This document shows, one piece after another, positions 63,622-64,000 of a stretch of 64,000 nucleotides of DNA. Source of the stretch: Aquibacillus kalidii (lineage in GTDB: Bacteria > Bacillota > Bacilli > Bacillales > Amphibacillaceae). A program made the translations under genes and the position numbers. The notes under the pieces were generated by a model. The model had not been told where the DNA came from and made no database searches. It saw only the letters and a list, made by a program, of their open reading frames with translations. The stretch is from the NCBI RefSeq assembly GCF_014280935.1, contig NZ_JACLZI010000044.1:62001-126000 (forward strand). The letters are read 5' to 3'. Position 1 is the first letter of the stretch. Every line of letters starts with the position of its first letter.

Positions 63622-64000
63622 TTAGTTCCCTAAATATTTATAATTTGTACTTAAGCTAACCCCTACATAAGCAATCAATGATAGAATAATAGAGGTCACA
63701 ACTGAATGCATTCCTAATGGTTGTGGGTAGAATGATTGGAATACGATATAGGAAGCAATTCCAGCTATCATGGACGCTATTGCTCCATACTTGTTTCCTT
63801 TTCTCCAATAAATCCCCATAATGATTGGCCAAATAAAGGTTGCCTCTAATCCCCCAATAGCAAAAAGGTTGAGCCAGATAATCAAATCAGGTGGGTTTAC
63901 TGCCATCAGAAAAACAATGATACCTAAAACGGCAGTTACTCCCATACTTATTCGTTGTACTTTTTTTCGGGATGGATTGGGATTCACGTAATTAATATAA
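63622..64000 (-). CDS. panF: sodium/pantothenate symporter, C-terminal part (cut by window end)
   Basis: The frame is open from the stop at 63622 through the right edge; about 126 residues are visible and the N-terminal two-thirds lie outside. The sequence (KKVQRISMGVTAVLGIIVF, NPPDLIIWLNLFAIGGLEA, FIWPIIMGIYWRKGNKYGA) matches the C-terminal helices of PanF-type solute:sodium symporters closely. It takes up pantothenate with sodium. A GTG at 63987 is not a real start, since homology continues upstream of it. The paralogous proline permease is less likely. Confidence 0.85.
   Translation of the reverse strand, partial: YINYVNPNPSRKKVQRISMGVTAVLGIIVFLMAVNPPDLIIWLNLFAIGGLEATFIWPIIMGIYWRKGNKYGAIASMIAGIASYIVFQSFYPQPLGMHSVVTSIILSLIAYVGVSLSTNYKYLGN

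Overview
The window comes from an AT-rich, endospore-forming Bacillaceae chromosome, probably a soil or halophilic genus near Gracilibacillus, Oceanobacillus or Virgibacillus (genus is inferred). The main evidence is a gerA-type spore germination operon, YesM/YesN sensing, a Bce-type antibiotic-response module, a CYP152 peroxygenase, a YqhV-like protein, strong AGGAGG ribosome sites and frequent TTG/GTG starts.

Positions 1-1,112 hold a truncated methyltransferase and a NUDIX hydrolase. Positions about 1,300-23,300, all on the minus strand, form a carbohydrate locus that reads as xyloglucan use. A surface-anchored GH5/CBM46 endoglucanase would cut the polymer, and a GH95 enzyme would take off fucose or galactose tips. 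An Lpl/Ytc-type ABC importer would take up oligosaccharides, and a GH42 beta-galactosidase and GH31 alpha-xylosidase would trim them inside. An SGNH esterase and a TIM-barrel isomerase accompany them. YesM/YesN with a DUF624 (YesL) and a DUF4340 protein form the control operon. CcpA-type cre sites lie before most units, and a separate domain-permuted GH3 beta-glucosidase at 52.4-55.2 kb also has one, so it could complete the pathway.

Positions 23.4-33.1 kb carry redox and metal-stress genes: ferredoxin, FMN reductase, RibF-like protein, superoxide dismutase, a SufR-like regulator, a DUF1641-ndh pair with a possible Rex site, an arsRBC operon and padR-chrA. Positions 33.2-44.9 kb hold an unknown protein, an FMN reductase/luciferase-like pair with a divergent HxlR regulator, a complete bceRS-bceAB module, a PAS-GGDEF-EAL protein and an ATP-grasp ligase.

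Positions 45-64 kb hold an array of 52-bp hairpin repeats, serA behind a clear ZTP riboswitch, the gerA-B-C operon, the GH3 gene, and a carboxynorspermidine synthase/decarboxylase pair for polyamines. They end with a second (51-bp) hairpin repeat array, an SDR-CYP152 pair, small proteins, a cupin and the C-terminal part of a pantothenate symporter cut by the window end.

The most unusual non-coding signals are two inverted 113-bp GC-rich elements whose terminal stems covary (9,772-10,093), the two period-51/52 hairpin arrays, and a compact pseudoknot-capable sequence at 55,471-55,544. The last could instead be an insertion-sequence end.
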